The notes: generated by a model not told the origin, from the sequence alone. Counted from the first letter of the stretch, positions 43,707 through 52,733 are shown. The stretch: DNA of 64,000 nucleotides from CAYFIW01 sp964500645 (GCA_964500645.1 CAZCOH010000001.1:90197-154196); one strand, 5' to 3'. A program made the numbers and translations.

Positions 43707-43741
43707 ACTGTATTTAAAAGTCATTTCAGGAGATATAACCG

Positions 43742-45037
43742 ATGGCAACTGAATTGAAAATGCCTCAAATGGGCTATGACATGGAAGAAGGAACTGTCGT
43801 CAGATGGCTAAAGGAAGAAGGGGCTCACGTAAACCGCAATGAAGCGGTGGCTGAAATTGAGACAGATAAGGCCGTCGTAGAATTTGAATCTGAATCTGAA
43901 GGAATACTTTTAAGTATTGTCGCAAAAGAAGGCTCTATAGTACCTGTTGGAGAAACAATAGCGGTCATTGGAACTGAAGGAGAGGAAGTCGAAGAAACAT
44001 CAATCACCGTAAACAATGAAGCTGAGTCCGAGCAAGATGACCTTGAGGAACCTAGCCCTCAGCAGGAACAAACTCCTGAGATCTCTGACAGAGAGCGAAT
44101 TCTAGCAACTCCGGTAGCCAGAAGGTTGGCTGATGAGTCGGGAATTGATTTGAGAACAGTACAAGGTTCCGGCCCAGGGGGCAGAATAACAAAGGGGGAT
44201 ATTGAAAATCTCACCTCTTCCTCTTCCTCTTCCTCTTCCTCTTCCAGTGAAGTTATAGACAACGATCCCCAAGAGGTACAAGAGACAGTGCCTCAAGAAT
44301 CTACTGAGTCCAAGAGCGAACCATCAAAACCAACTTCAGTAGCCACATCATCATCAGGCAAACAACCGCTTTCGCGTATGAGACAGCAAATAGCTCGTGT
44401 CACCGTGAAAAGTAAAACAGAGAAGCCACATTTCTATGTCTCAGCAGATATAGATATGACAAAAGCCATGAACCTGAGGCGACAAGTTAATGATCAGCTC
44501 TCCGATCAGGGTGTACGAATAACCGTCAACGACCTAATAGTAAAAGCATGCATAGAGTCATTGAAAAAATATCCGAAATTCAATGCATATTACGAGGAAG
44601 ACGGAATTCAATATAACGAGACGGTCAATATAGCTGTTGCGATAGCTGAGGAAGAAGGATTAATAGTTCCCGCTATTTTGGACTGCGCTGGTAAGTCCCT
44701 TAGACAAGTATCAGAAATGATAAAAGACCTAGCAGAGAGATCAAGTAACGGAACTCTAAGTACACAAGAGTACACTGGTGGCACCTTCGCAATAAGCAAT
44801 CTAGGCATGTTTGACGTGACCAGTTTTGTTGCAATAATTCATCCACCACAAAGTGCTGTTCTAGCGGTAGGAACGGTATCTGAAAAACCAACGGTGCAAA
44901 ATGGTGAAGTAACCATATCCCAAATGATGACAGCAACACTATCAGCGGACCATAGAATCGTAGATGGCGCCGAAGGAGCTGAGTTCCTAATTGCGGTAAA
45001 GACCTTACTAGAAAATCCTATGGGATTGGTCGTTTAG
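43742..45037 (+). CDS. pdhC: Dihydrolipoamide acetyltransferase (E2)
   Basis: 431 residues. Lipoyl domain 1-80 with lipoylated Lys43 (EIETDKAVV), an acidic linker, the peripheral-subunit-binding domain at about 118-157 (ILATPVARRLADESGIDLRTVQGSGPGGRITKGDIENL), an 11-Ser run, then the catalytic domain with SADHRIVDGAEGAEFL (His-Asp pair). It transfers acetyl from lipoyl to CoA and forms the core of the complex. The Ser run is coded by a hexanucleotide repeat at 44214-44245. AGGAGA upstream of the ATG. Confidence 0.95.
   Translation: MATELKMPQMGYDMEEGTVVRWLKEEGAHVNRNEAVAEIETDKAVVEFESESEGILLSIVAKEGSIVPVGETIAVIGTEGEEVEETSITVNNEAESEQDDLEEPSPQQEQTPEISDRERILATPVARRLADESGIDLRTVQGSGPGGRITKGDIENLTSSSSSSSSSSSEVIDNDPQEVQETVPQESTESKSEPSKPTSVATSSSGKQPLSRMRQQIARVTVKSKTEKPHFYVSADIDMTKAMNLRRQVNDQLSDQGVRITVNDLIVKACIESLKKYPKFNAYYEEDGIQYNETVNIAVAIAEEEGLIVPAILDCAGKSLRQVSEMIKDLAERSSNGTLSTQEYTGGTFAISNLGMFDVTSFVAIIHPPQSAVLAVGTVSEKPTVQNGEVTISQMMTATLSADHRIVDGAEGAEFLIAVKTLLENPMGLVV
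44214..44245 (+). repeat. Hexanucleotide repeat (CCTCTT)5 inside pdhC
   Basis: Five full CCTCTT units plus CC, read as alternating TCT and TCC serine codons in the linker between the subunit-binding and catalytic domains. Slippage would change the length by two Ser per unit without breaking the frame. Confidence 0.95.
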
Positions 45038-45057
45038 CAACTCTCAGAAATCAGTCT

Positions 45058-46263
45058 TTAAGGAAGCTTTCTTATCTTAGGAAGTGCGATACAAGTTCCG
45101 ATCCCCGCTGATGCCAACATTATCCCATTGATCAACATCGCGATTGGGGCACTGTAGGTTGTTGCTATAAATCCCACACCCAGATGTCCAACAGGTCCAG
45201 TTCCTATACTGAGAACCCACGACCCCATAGCTGTGCCTCGCTGATGGTTAGGCACGTTTAACTGCATCAACGTTTTGTATATGGTGTCCACCGACATAGC
45301 ACAGGCATTTAAAAAGAAAAGCATGACCGCATATGACACAGCCCCTTCGAACCCGTAAACGGCTATCTGCCCAAATCCGAATAGGATGGTTATTATAAAC
45401 ATTAATAACCCTTTTTTCTGGAAGTCTCCCAGGCTGGCAAGAAGGATCAACCCAACTACACCTCCCAACTGCCTGAGCGCAGTTATATATCCTAACCCTA
45501 TTGGACCCACATCAATAACGTCCTTCGCATATACTGCAATAAGACTCATATGACTGAACCCAAATATTTCCGTAATTGACGCAAGTACCATCAACACAAT
45601 GAGTGTCGGGTATTGGCGTAGTAATCCAATGTATCCAGTGAATCCAGTAGCTATTTGTTTTCTTTTATCTACAAACTGTCCCTTAGAGGAAGTTCCAAAG
45701 AGTAGTCCAAAGGAAGCAAAATAGGTCAATCCAACTATTATGAATTGTAATCCTGCTCCATAAGCATCTATAAGGAAGCCCGAGGACAAAGAACCGAATA
45801 TCGCTCCTGATACCGAAGCAATTTGAAGCATTGACAGCCCATTGAGGGAATTCACAGGACCAACCAAGTCATAAGTATACGATTGCCTCAAAGTTAAAAT
45901 GAATGCAAATGTAGCTCCTGATGCCGTAGACAACATTAAAATGACCCATATGTTATCTATCCCAACCAGGAGCAAGGTTCCCATTGATACCATAAGAACA
46001 CCAGCTATGGCGGTCACCACTTGTAGTAGAAGCCTTCTATCAACCCTATCTGCAATTATTCCGGATGTAATACCTAGAAGAAATAATGGGGCCATCTTCA
46101 AAGCAAGAGCAACCCCAACCATAAATGGCGATGATGTAAGCTCAAATACCAGCCAACCAAGGACAACTTGATCCATTCCAAAGCCAATGGAATTACATGC
46201 TGTAGAAAGCCATAATACTCTAAAACCCCTAAATTTTAGAGCGGGTGACCAACTAGCAATCAT
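45058..46263 (-). CDS. MFS transporter
   Basis: 401 residues with about 12 transmembrane helices; ALKMAPLFLLGITSGIIADRVDRRLLLQ is the cytoplasmic loop 2-3 motif (G..ADR.DRR) of the family, and AMSVDTIYKTLMQLNVPNHQRGTAMGSW matches exporters of the enterobactin-exporter/ tetracycline-like group (MFS_3). Substrate unknown. Tail to tail with pdhC. Confidence 0.9.
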   Translation of the reverse strand: MIASWSPALKFRGFRVLWLSTACNSIGFGMDQVVLGWLVFELTSSPFMVGVALALKMAPLFLLGITSGIIADRVDRRLLLQVVTAIAGVLMVSMGTLLLVGIDNIWVILMLSTASGATFAFILTLRQSYTYDLVGPVNSLNGLSMLQIASVSGAIFGSLSSGFLIDAYGAGLQFIIVGLTYFASFGLLFGTSSKGQFVDKRKQIATGFTGYIGLLRQYPTLIVLMVLASITEIFGFSHMSLIAVYAKDVIDVGPIGLGYITALRQLGGVVGLILLASLGDFQKKGLLMFIITILFGFGQIAVYGFEGAVSYAVMLFFLNACAMSVDTIYKTLMQLNVPNHQRGTAMGSWVLSIGTGPVGHLGVGFIATTYSAPIAMLINGIMLASAGIGTCIALPKIRKLP

Positions 46264-46352
46264 CGAAAACCAATAAATGTCGCACTATGAATAATCCATT
46301 CAAACGATACTTCACGTCGCAGGTAAAAAGATGAAATAAGGGTTTGGAAGAT

Positions 46353-46679
46353 TCATTTTAGAGGTGAATAATCTGTCGGCGTCAGGAGATTGTTGAAAAC
46401 CCGTTTAACAATAGGTCCATCTTTTTCAGACTCTGCTCTAACTTCATTCCATTCTGGGTCATTCCTAAAAGCTTCCCACGCTTTCTCCCTAGCACCTGCA
46501 TTTTCAAAAGCAATAATGTAGGTTAGTCGATCACTAAATTCTCCAACATCAGAAGTCCAATAACCAATATTCTTAATCCCGTGTCTTTCAAAAATTTTCA
46601 TGGTGTGATTTCGAAATCTAGCATTAAGAGCCGGTAGCATCCCTGGATGAGTCTCATATATTCTCGTTTCATATATCAT
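46353..46679 (-). CDS. NIPSNAP-family protein
   Basis: 108 residues: MIYETRIYETHPGMLPALNARFRNHTMKIFERHGIKNIGYWTSDVGEFSDRLTYIIAFENAGAREKAWEAFRNDPEWNEVRAESEKDGPIV, a single complete NIPSNAP dimeric alpha/beta barrel. Role unknown; such proteins are common in SAR202-like and actinobacterial catabolic clusters. Start supported by the family's usual first residues; AGGAGG lies 7-12 nt upstream. Confidence 0.88.
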   Translation of the reverse strand: MIYETRIYETHPGMLPALNARFRNHTMKIFERHGIKNIGYWTSDVGEFSDRLTYIIAFENAGAREKAWEAFRNDPEWNEVRAESEKDGPIVKRVFNNLLTPTDYSPLK

Positions 46680-46811
46680 CTTGATAAGCCTCCTGAACTA
46701 TATAAAGTGGTCTCCGCAATTCGATATTTTGAGACGTTGTGAATAAAAGTGTCAACCAATTAGGACCATTTATGTGATCTAATAAGCGAAATCCATCCAA
46801 AGGAAGTGAAA

Positions 46812-47774
46812 ATGCCTACACCTGAGCCTTCAGCACAAATCATACAAGGATATGGGCACGTATTTTCCCGAAACCCATTGGACAGAGGAGAAAAAGAAAG
46901 AAGAGACGAATCAAAAATCCAACAGATGGCGATCCACCCAGATAGCAGATTCCTTCCCTTACGAAACCTCGATCTACTTGTCGAAACTGCCAATACACCT
47001 CATCTAAAATGGCTAGAGCAAAACCAGTTTGATAAATACAGCCCTGATGGTGGTGCAATATTTCTAGGAATTTTGGATGGAATTTATCATTATGCATTTG
47101 AGGTATCTATTGAGACTCTTTCAGATGTTGACTTGAGGACCGTTAGTCCGACCCTCAGATTCGTAGATGTTCGGACCTGTGGCCAAATGTTGTCCCGTGA
47201 GGATGCGGGAATATCCGCCCAGGCAAGAATACAAACCTATTGGCACCAACAATATAGATTTTGTCCAGCCTGTGGTTTCGAAACAAAAATGAAAAGAGGT
47301 GGACAAGCAAGGTCATGCGAAAATTGTTCAAAAGATAATTTCCCAAGAACTGACCCTGTCATTATAGTCGTAGTGCATGACGGAGATAGGTGCCTACTGG
47401 GGCAATCAAGCGGGCGCCTACAAAGAACAAATACATATTCTGCTTTGGCAGGATTTGTCGATCAAGGAGAATCCATCGAAGAAGCAGTAGCAAGGGAGGT
47501 GATGGAGGAAGCTGGTATTGAAGTCAAGCACGTAAGATATCACTCTTCCCAACCATGGCCAATGCCTTATTCATTAATGATAGGTTGCCATGCTGAAGCT
47601 GCAACAACTGAAATAAATATGGACCCTGATGAGATGATCGACGTAAAGTGGTTTTCCCGAGATGAAATCTTAAGCGCCCTTAACAATGAAAATCAGATGT
47701 TGAAAATTCCAATGGAGATGGCAATTGCCCACCACCTTGTAAAGTCATGGGCACTTGGGGAGATTACAACCTAG
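46812..47774 (+). CDS. nudC: NAD+/NADH diphosphatase (NudC-type Nudix hydrolase)
   Basis: About 320 residues: N-terminal domain, zinc ribbon CPACGFETKMKRGGQARSCENC, then PRTDPVIIVVVHDGDRCLLGQS, the Nudix box GFVDQGESIEEAVAREVMEEAG and the NudC signature SQPWPMPYSLM. Cleaves NAD(H) to NMN and AMP and can remove NAD caps from RNA. The ATG at 46812 sits 8 nt after AAGGA; a GTG two codons earlier is too close to that site. Confidence 0.93.
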   Translation: MPTPEPSAQIIQGYGHVFSRNPLDRGEKERRDESKIQQMAIHPDSRFLPLRNLDLLVETANTPHLKWLEQNQFDKYSPDGGAIFLGILDGIYHYAFEVSIETLSDVDLRTVSPTLRFVDVRTCGQMLSREDAGISAQARIQTYWHQQYRFCPACGFETKMKRGGQARSCENCSKDNFPRTDPVIIVVVHDGDRCLLGQSSGRLQRTNTYSALAGFVDQGESIEEAVAREVMEEAGIEVKHVRYHSSQPWPMPYSLMIGCHAEAATTEINMDPDEMIDVKWFSRDEILSALNNENQMLKIPMEMAIAHHLVKSWALGEITT

Positions 47775-47811
47775 TAAATTAGAGATCAATAGGGATTAAT
47801 GGCGAAGCAAT

Positions 47812-48612
47812 TTAAAGACTGAGATTTAAAGAAGATTCGGCGGCTTTAGCAAGTTCGAGAGATATAGAACCACATTCGTAAGAAGCCAAGTAGGGGTTAA
47901 TAATCGATATTGAAACCTTATCATTATCGACCGCCCATACGTCAGTTCCTCTTTCCACTACTTCATCTGTTTGCCTGTTGTGCTTGACCCAGTAATATGT
48001 TCGCCTTCCATTCGTAAATTCTTCTATTCCTTCAAGATACGCCTTGGGTCCCAACTTGGTTAGTTCTACGCCCTTTATATCGACAAATTCCCGTGGGGGA
48101 AGATTAATATTCAAAAGCATTTTTGTATCATGATCTCCCTGTAAGACCGCATTCGAAACTGCTGCTCCAACCATTGAAGCAGGTCCGTAAATAACGTCGC
48201 CATCATACTTCGAAGATACTGCTATTGAATTTATACCCCGAAAGTATCCATGTAATGCAGCTCCAAAAGTACCAGAGTTAAATACATCAAGGCCAAGATT
48301 TGCGCCAGGATTTATGCCGGAAACTACCAAGTCAACTGGATCATCGCAAATGAGTTCAGTACCCATAATTACACAGTCAGCAGGACTTCCCTCTATTGAG
48401 TAAGCTGATTTAATATTGGCACCTCTGGCACTCACCTTTTCCATAGTGAGAGGCCTCAACAAGGTCATAGATGCACCTTTCCCGCTTTGATCTCTATCGG
48501 GTACTACAACTGTCACGTTACCCAAATTAGATAGGGCCTCGGCCATCGCCCACAACCCAGGAGAATTGATGCCATCATCGTTGGTAAGCAGTATGTTCAA
48601 ATTATTCTCCAA
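47812..48612 (-). CDS. surE: 5'/3'-nucleotidase SurE
   Basis: 266 residues: NILLTNDDGINSPGLWAMAEAL (metal-binding DD and Ser/Asn), VVPDRDQSGKGASMTLLRPL, YSIEGSPADCV and VVSGINPGANLGLDVFNSGTFGAALHGYFRGINSIAVS. Cytoplasmic phosphatase for nucleoside monophosphates. The TPADCV motif reads SPADCV. Its 126-bp upstream gap (to panC) shows no gene. Confidence 0.95.
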   Translation of the reverse strand: MENNLNILLTNDDGINSPGLWAMAEALSNLGNVTVVVPDRDQSGKGASMTLLRPLTMEKVSARGANIKSAYSIEGSPADCVIMGTELICDDPVDLVVSGINPGANLGLDVFNSGTFGAALHGYFRGINSIAVSSKYDGDVIYGPASMVGAAVSNAVLQGDHDTKMLLNINLPPREFVDIKGVELTKLGPKAYLEGIEEFTNGRRTYYWVKHNRQTDEVVERGTDVWAVDNDKVSISIINPYLASYECGSISLELAKAAESSLNLSL

Positions 48613-48738
48613 AAACTATCGTATTTTCCTCGCGAGGGCAATTATACGTAATTATTTGGAAAAAACTCAGAAACGCGCTTCTAACAAATATCTATCAACT
48701 AACTATTTGTTCGTTTTACAGAAAATACTAAGCAATCA

Positions 48739-49572
48739 TCAATGAAACATTGCATTATCGATGAGTCTAATTTGACCTACACGGACTGCAGTACAAATCA
48801 TAGAACCGTCAACAGCCGTCTCCAAAATATTAAAAGTTTTAGGATCCACAATACTGACATAATCTATACCTAGCGCAGTATCTCTTTCCAATATCTCCCG
48901 AACTACATCCACAAGATGATTTGACGATTTTATGCCACTTCTCCAAGCACTCACCGCCGAAAACAAAGCTTGATTTATTGATAAAGCAGAGCGTCTCTCA
49001 GATTCTGTTAAGTGAACGTTTCGACTACTTAGAGCCAATCCATCCTTATCTCTTACGGTTTCAACTAACTCTATTTTGACACCTAAATTCAAGTCAGTGT
49101 TGAGTTTCTTAATAACAGCACACTGTTGGGCATCTTTTTTTCCAAAATACGCTTTATCCGGATTAGAAATGTTAAAGAGCTTGCAGACAATTGTAGCCAC
49201 CCCGTCAAAATGATTTAGTCTGTGTTCACCCTCAAGTTTCCTTGCAACATTTCCAATATTAATATAAGTATCAAAACCATTTGGGTACATTTCATCAACT
49301 GAAGGAGCAAGTACAATATCTACACCCTCAGATTCCAGCAACTTCATATCAGAATCAATATCCCGTGGATATTCTTTAAAATCTTCCCCTTGTGAAAACT
49401 GAGAAGGATTCACAAAAATACTGACAACAACAGTTTTATTTTCACAGACCGCTCTCCGTATCAACGCCAAATGTCCCTCATGGAGAAATCCCATGGTAGG
49501 CACTAATCCAATAGGTCTTGGCATACGCTCCAAGGTTTTCTGAAAATCAACTATAGTTTCACTGAATTTCAT
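48739..49572 (-). CDS. panC: Pantothenate synthetase
   Basis: 277 residues: GLVPTMGFLHEGHLALIRRA (HxGH-type adenylate site), VVVSIFVNPSQFSQGEDFKEYPRD, GVATIVCKLFNISNPDKAYFGKKDAQQ and DGLALSSRNVHLT. Joins pantoate and beta-alanine with ATP. Last gene of an operon with P1 peptidase, DUF2520 and panB; panB ends 26 nt upstream. No panD (aspartate decarboxylase) is seen in the window. Confidence 0.97.
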   Translation of the reverse strand: MKFSETIVDFQKTLERMPRPIGLVPTMGFLHEGHLALIRRAVCENKTVVVSIFVNPSQFSQGEDFKEYPRDIDSDMKLLESEGVDIVLAPSVDEMYPNGFDTYINIGNVARKLEGEHRLNHFDGVATIVCKLFNISNPDKAYFGKKDAQQCAVIKKLNTDLNLGVKIELVETVRDKDGLALSSRNVHLTESERRSALSINQALFSAVSAWRSGIKSSNHLVDVVREILERDTALGIDYVSIVDPKTFNILETAVDGSMICTAVRVGQIRLIDNAMFH

Positions 49573-49598
49573 TTTAAATCTATAAAATTCCCAAAATA

Positions 49599-50393
49599 TT
49601 AGGAGCTTTCAGCAATTGAAGGGAAATCTCCTGACTTTACATCCTCAATATATTTTGAAACCGCCGTTTGTACCTCGGCGCCCAATTCAGAATATCTTCG
49701 CGCATGTTTAGGAGCAAAATCTGGGAAAAGTCCTAATATGTCATGGAAAACCTGCACTTGACCTGAACAATTGGGGCCCGCACCAATTCCAATAGTCGGT
49801 ATATTTACCCTGCTAGTTATTTGGCTTGCCAGCCTAGAAGGTATTAATTCCAACACAATGGAATAAGCTCCCGCTTTCTCAAGTGCAATCGCATCGGCAA
49901 TTAATTGATCCGCCTCATCCTCCGTCTTACCCCTGACTCTATAGCCTCCAAGTTGATTTACTGACTGAGGAGTAAGCCCTATATGACCCATTACAGGAAT
50001 TCCAGACGTTACAATTGCACTTACCGTTTCCTGAGAAGAGACTCCGCCTTCCAATTTTACAGATTGACACCCTCCCTCCTTTAACAGCCTACCTGCGTTC
50101 CTTAAGGCTTCATCAATACTAACCTGATAACTCATAAACGGAAGATCTCCTACTATGTGAGTATTTTGAGTTCCTCTAACAACCATCTGAATATGTCTAA
50201 TCATGTCATCAATTGTTACTGGAATCGTTGAATCGTACCCAAGTACCACCTGTCCAAGACTATCTCCAACGAGAATAATCTCGATACCAGATTTTTCGAC
50301 AATTGACGCAGATGTGTAGTCATAAGCCGTCAGCATCGCAATTTTCATGTCCTGATCGCACATCTTCTGAAAGTAGTCTATTGTACGTCTCAT
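49599..50393 (-). CDS. panB: 3-Methyl-2-oxobutanoate hydroxymethyltransferase
   Basis: 264 residues: TIDYFQKMCDQDMKIAMLTAYDYTSASIVEKSGIEIILVGDSLGQVVLGYDSTIPVTIDDM, GLTPQSVNQLGGYRVRGK, LELIPSRLASQIT, and IGIGAGPNCSGQVQVFHDILGL. Makes ketopantoate from 2-oxoisovalerate and methylene-THF. Overlaps the DUF2520 gene upstream by 4 nt (ATGA), so the two are translationally coupled. Confidence 0.97.
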   Translation of the reverse strand: MRRTIDYFQKMCDQDMKIAMLTAYDYTSASIVEKSGIEIILVGDSLGQVVLGYDSTIPVTIDDMIRHIQMVVRGTQNTHIVGDLPFMSYQVSIDEALRNAGRLLKEGGCQSVKLEGGVSSQETVSAIVTSGIPVMGHIGLTPQSVNQLGGYRVRGKTEDEADQLIADAIALEKAGAYSIVLELIPSRLASQITSRVNIPTIGIGAGPNCSGQVQVFHDILGLFPDFAPKHARRYSELGAEVQTAVSKYIEDVKSGDFPSIAESS

Positions 50394-51286
50394 GTTCTCA
50401 GTCTCCCAGTTTCTTTTAAAAGTAATGATGTGATTTTAGAAACCGTCTCGACATCCAAAGTTCCTTTTTCTTGTGCAAATCTAAACCCCGTCAAAGCAAG
50501 TTCACAATAAAAAGATAACAAATCAGGATTTCTCTTTTTCAAAACATTTATATGCTTTTCTACGGTTCCTATGTCGCCTCTTACATACGGACCTGCAATT
50601 GATCCTGGTATACCGGCGGTCTCCAAGTTCCTTGTGACCTGTTTCATCATTGGCAATAAAGCTTTAAGAGCATCTTCTCTACTAACACCTATTTGTTCCC
50701 ATAAATCTGCTGATATGGCAACATACTCTGTTAATAGATTACCCATCATGACACCGGAAACGTGATATATCTCTTTATCTTCTGCTTTCAAATTTATAGT
50801 ATTGGCCCCAAGATCACGTGCCATATTAGTGAGGTAAGATTTAATCGGTTCATCATTTCCCTCAATGGCGAAAGTTATACCTTCGATGCTATCTGGGCCT
50901 CTATCTACGGAAGAAAACGCCTGCAATGGATGAAATGCTCCCCGAGAAACTTCATCAGATTTTATTCCATCAAAAAGATTAAGACCGGCCACTCCACTAC
51001 AATGTATAGCTGCCTGACCAGCCCTCCAATTAATAGATTCGACCATTGAGATAATCACATCATCCACTGTGGTGATGAAAATAACATCCGCCGTATCCGC
51101 CGTACCCTGAATTGAAGGTATATATGTCGCATCTGGAATTCTTGCAATAATACTTTCAGCTGATTTTGGTGTACGACTATAAACAGAAGTTATCTCATAC
51201 CCGGCCCTTGATAACGCAATGCCAAGAGAAGTACCCACAAAGCCACAACCAATAAAAGCTATTTTTGAACCTTTGGAGTAACTCAT
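50390..51286 (-). CDS. Rossmann-fold/DUF2520 protein, candidate ketopantoate reductase
   Basis: 298 residues from the ATG at 51286. N-terminal Rossmann motif KIAFIGCGFVGTSLGIALSRAGYEITSVYSRT (GxGxxG) with TADVIFITTVDDVI, then the DUF2520 helical domain (CSGVAGLNLFDGIKSDEVSRGAFHPLQAFSS, YHVSGVMMGNLLTEYVAISADLWEQIGVSREDALKALLPMMKQV) as in 6-phosphogluconate/ketopantoate reductase-like enzymes. Shares 4 nt with panB and 1 nt with the peptidase gene. M. tuberculosis Rv3603c, next to panC, is of this family. No panE is recognisable here, so a role in reducing ketopantoate is inferred. Confidence 0.8.
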   Translation of the reverse strand: MSYSKGSKIAFIGCGFVGTSLGIALSRAGYEITSVYSRTPKSAESIIARIPDATYIPSIQGTADTADVIFITTVDDVIISMVESINWRAGQAAIHCSGVAGLNLFDGIKSDEVSRGAFHPLQAFSSVDRGPDSIEGITFAIEGNDEPIKSYLTNMARDLGANTINLKAEDKEIYHVSGVMMGNLLTEYVAISADLWEQIGVSREDALKALLPMMKQVTRNLETAGIPGSIAGPYVRGDIGTVEKHINVLKKRNPDLLSFYCELALTGFRFAQEKGTLDVETVSKITSLLLKETGRLRT

Positions 51287-52275
51287 TACAGGACACACCC
51301 AGAAGAGCATTCACCTAGGGAGGGAATTCCTCCTAATGATTTTGCTGTTTTAACCGCGTTCACAACAGCCATCGAAGTGACCTGAACTGCTGCTGCAATA
51401 ATCTGATCAAGGTCAAAATTTTCCGTTTGATCTGTGGCAAGAGCAAACATCGTATCCCCATCTCCAAGCATATGTGCTGGTCTTACTGCCAACGCTATCC
51501 CATCATGTGATACAGATGCGACCTGATTAACCTCTGTCTTGCTTAATTTAGCATTAGTCGCAATTATTCCAATGGTAGTGTTGCTTCCAAGATCAGACTT
51601 GTTTTCATATCCACTCTCCAGTAATGCTTGATTAGCCGAAATCATTTCGTTATTTTGATCTCTAGCTCCAGCAATCAGTTCACCTGTATGTGGATCATGA
51701 ATACTTCCAATAGCGTTTACTGCCACAATAGCACCAACGACAAGCTCGTCTCCAAGGAAAACAGACGATGAACCTATGCCGCCTTTAATTGAACTATTCA
51801 GACCCAACACTTTTGCTACCGTGGCCCCAGTCCCGGCACCAACAGAACCAGTCTCTACACGGCCATAAGACGAGTTTTCACACGCAAGGTACCCCTCGCT
51901 ACTCGAGGGACGAATTGTTCCATCACCCACACTTAAATCGAACAATATGGCCGCCGGAACTATCGGTACAGTATTCCTGCCTATTTTGAACCCTTTACCC
52001 CTCTCTTCCAAATAATGCATGACCCCATCTGCCGCTGCCAGTCCATAAGCACTACCGCCGCCAATCAAAACAGCATTTATCCTCTCAATTCTTTTGTGGG
52101 GACTAAGAAGGTCAGTTTCTCTGGTACCAGGTGATGCACCTCTAACATCAACTCCACCTACGGCACCATAATCACAAATTACGACAGTGCAACCAGTCAT
52201 AGACAATTCATCTGTCCAATGACCAACTCTAACCCCTGGAACATCAGTTATCCCAGATCCATATTTTGCTGCCAT
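51286..52275 (-). CDS. P1-family (S58, NylC/DmpA-like) peptidase, self-cleaving
   Basis: 329 residues: GAVGGVDVRGASPGTRETDLLSP, AVLIGGGSAYGLAAADGV, GRVETGSVGAGTGATVAKVLG, GGIGSSSVFLGDELVVGAIVAVNAIGSIHDPHTGEL, and SNTTIGIIATNAKLSKTEVNQVASVSHDG, in which Asn232-Thr233 corresponds to the Asn-Thr self-cleavage site of NylC; Thr233 would be the nucleophile. Relatives cut beta- and omega-amino-acid amides (beta-peptidyl aminopeptidases DmpA/BapA, nylon-oligomer hydrolase). First gene of the pantothenate operon, which suggests release of beta-alanine for PanC. Confidence 0.88.
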   Translation of the reverse strand: MAAKYGSGITDVPGVRVGHWTDELSMTGCTVVICDYGAVGGVDVRGASPGTRETDLLSPHKRIERINAVLIGGGSAYGLAAADGVMHYLEERGKGFKIGRNTVPIVPAAILFDLSVGDGTIRPSSSEGYLACENSSYGRVETGSVGAGTGATVAKVLGLNSSIKGGIGSSSVFLGDELVVGAIVAVNAIGSIHDPHTGELIAGARDQNNEMISANQALLESGYENKSDLGSNTTIGIIATNAKLSKTEVNQVASVSHDGIALAVRPAHMLGDGDTMFALATDQTENFDLDQIIAAAVQVTSMAVVNAVKTAKSLGGIPSLGECSSGCVL

Positions 52276-52286
52276 AAATTAAAAAA

Positions 52287-52316
52287 CCCTCCTCTAATAC
52301 TTAACACTCAGGAGGG
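52287..52316 (-). promoter_or_regulatory. Leader hairpin hiding the ribosome binding site of the pantothenate operon
   Basis: On the minus strand CCCTCCT (52316-52310) can pair with AGGAGGG (52293-52287), 7 bp with a 16-nt loop. AGGAGGG is the ribosome binding site of the peptidase gene (ATG at 52275, about 11 nt on), and it is directly followed by six T. The same structure could thus act as an intrinsic terminator or block translation. Confidence 0.5.
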
Positions 52317-52529
52317 AGCATGAAGACCCAGATATAGATTACATTTGTAAATCTGTAAATATCTCTAATTTAATTGGTTATCTTTTTGCTCACCATCCCG
52401 TTTAGGATTGGCTGCGGGCAGATATTTTAACAGGCTTACGTCAAGTTGTAGAATCCTTCATGATTTTCAAAATTTCGAACTCGCGTTTTTAACCCATTAC
52501 ACTACGCCTATAGCAGGCATAAAAATGCC

Positions 52530-52558
52530 TTGTTAGCATATGCTTTTTTTAGTATAAT
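52530..52558 (+). promoter_or_regulatory. gyrB promoter
   Basis: TTGTTA at 52530-52535, 17-nt spacer, TATAAT at 52553-52558. Strong match to sigma-70 consensus; transcripts would start near 52565 and have a leader of about 170 nt. Confidence 0.65.
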
Positions 52559-52733
52559 TCAGGCGTGAAAATGCTTGCTTTTCGTCGGCTTGCAAATGAC
52601 TATTAGATATGGTTATTAAATAGCTAAATTCAAACGTTCTTACATTAACCAATAAATCAGCATTAGAACGCATTTCAATTCGCGGATTCAGGCCGAATAA
52701 ATACTTGATAGATTTAAATCTGGAGCACCAATT

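Larger units (their letters stand above)
52276..52733. other. 458-bp divergent intergenic region: pantothenate-operon leader and gyrB promoter
   Basis: The only gene-free stretch over 300 bp. On the left is the minus-strand leader of the pantothenate operon, with the hairpin at 52287-52316; on the right the gyrB promoter (52530-52558) and a leader of about 170 nt. GGCAT-AAAA-ATGCC (52516-52529) is a small hairpin just before the -35. No DnaA-box cluster (TTATCCACA) and no ORF worth calling is present in between. Confidence 0.7.

Noticed and set aside
52460..52515. tRNA-like remnant on the minus strand (GGCGTAGTGTAATGG and GAGTTCGAA)
   Set aside because: The anticodon arm is missing and the T-arm does not pair; similarity is too short to call.
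52276..52733. Chromosomal origin upstream of gyrB
   Set aside because: No cluster of TTATCCACA-like boxes, no dnaA or dnaN; the AT-rich stretch is explained by a promoter and leaders.
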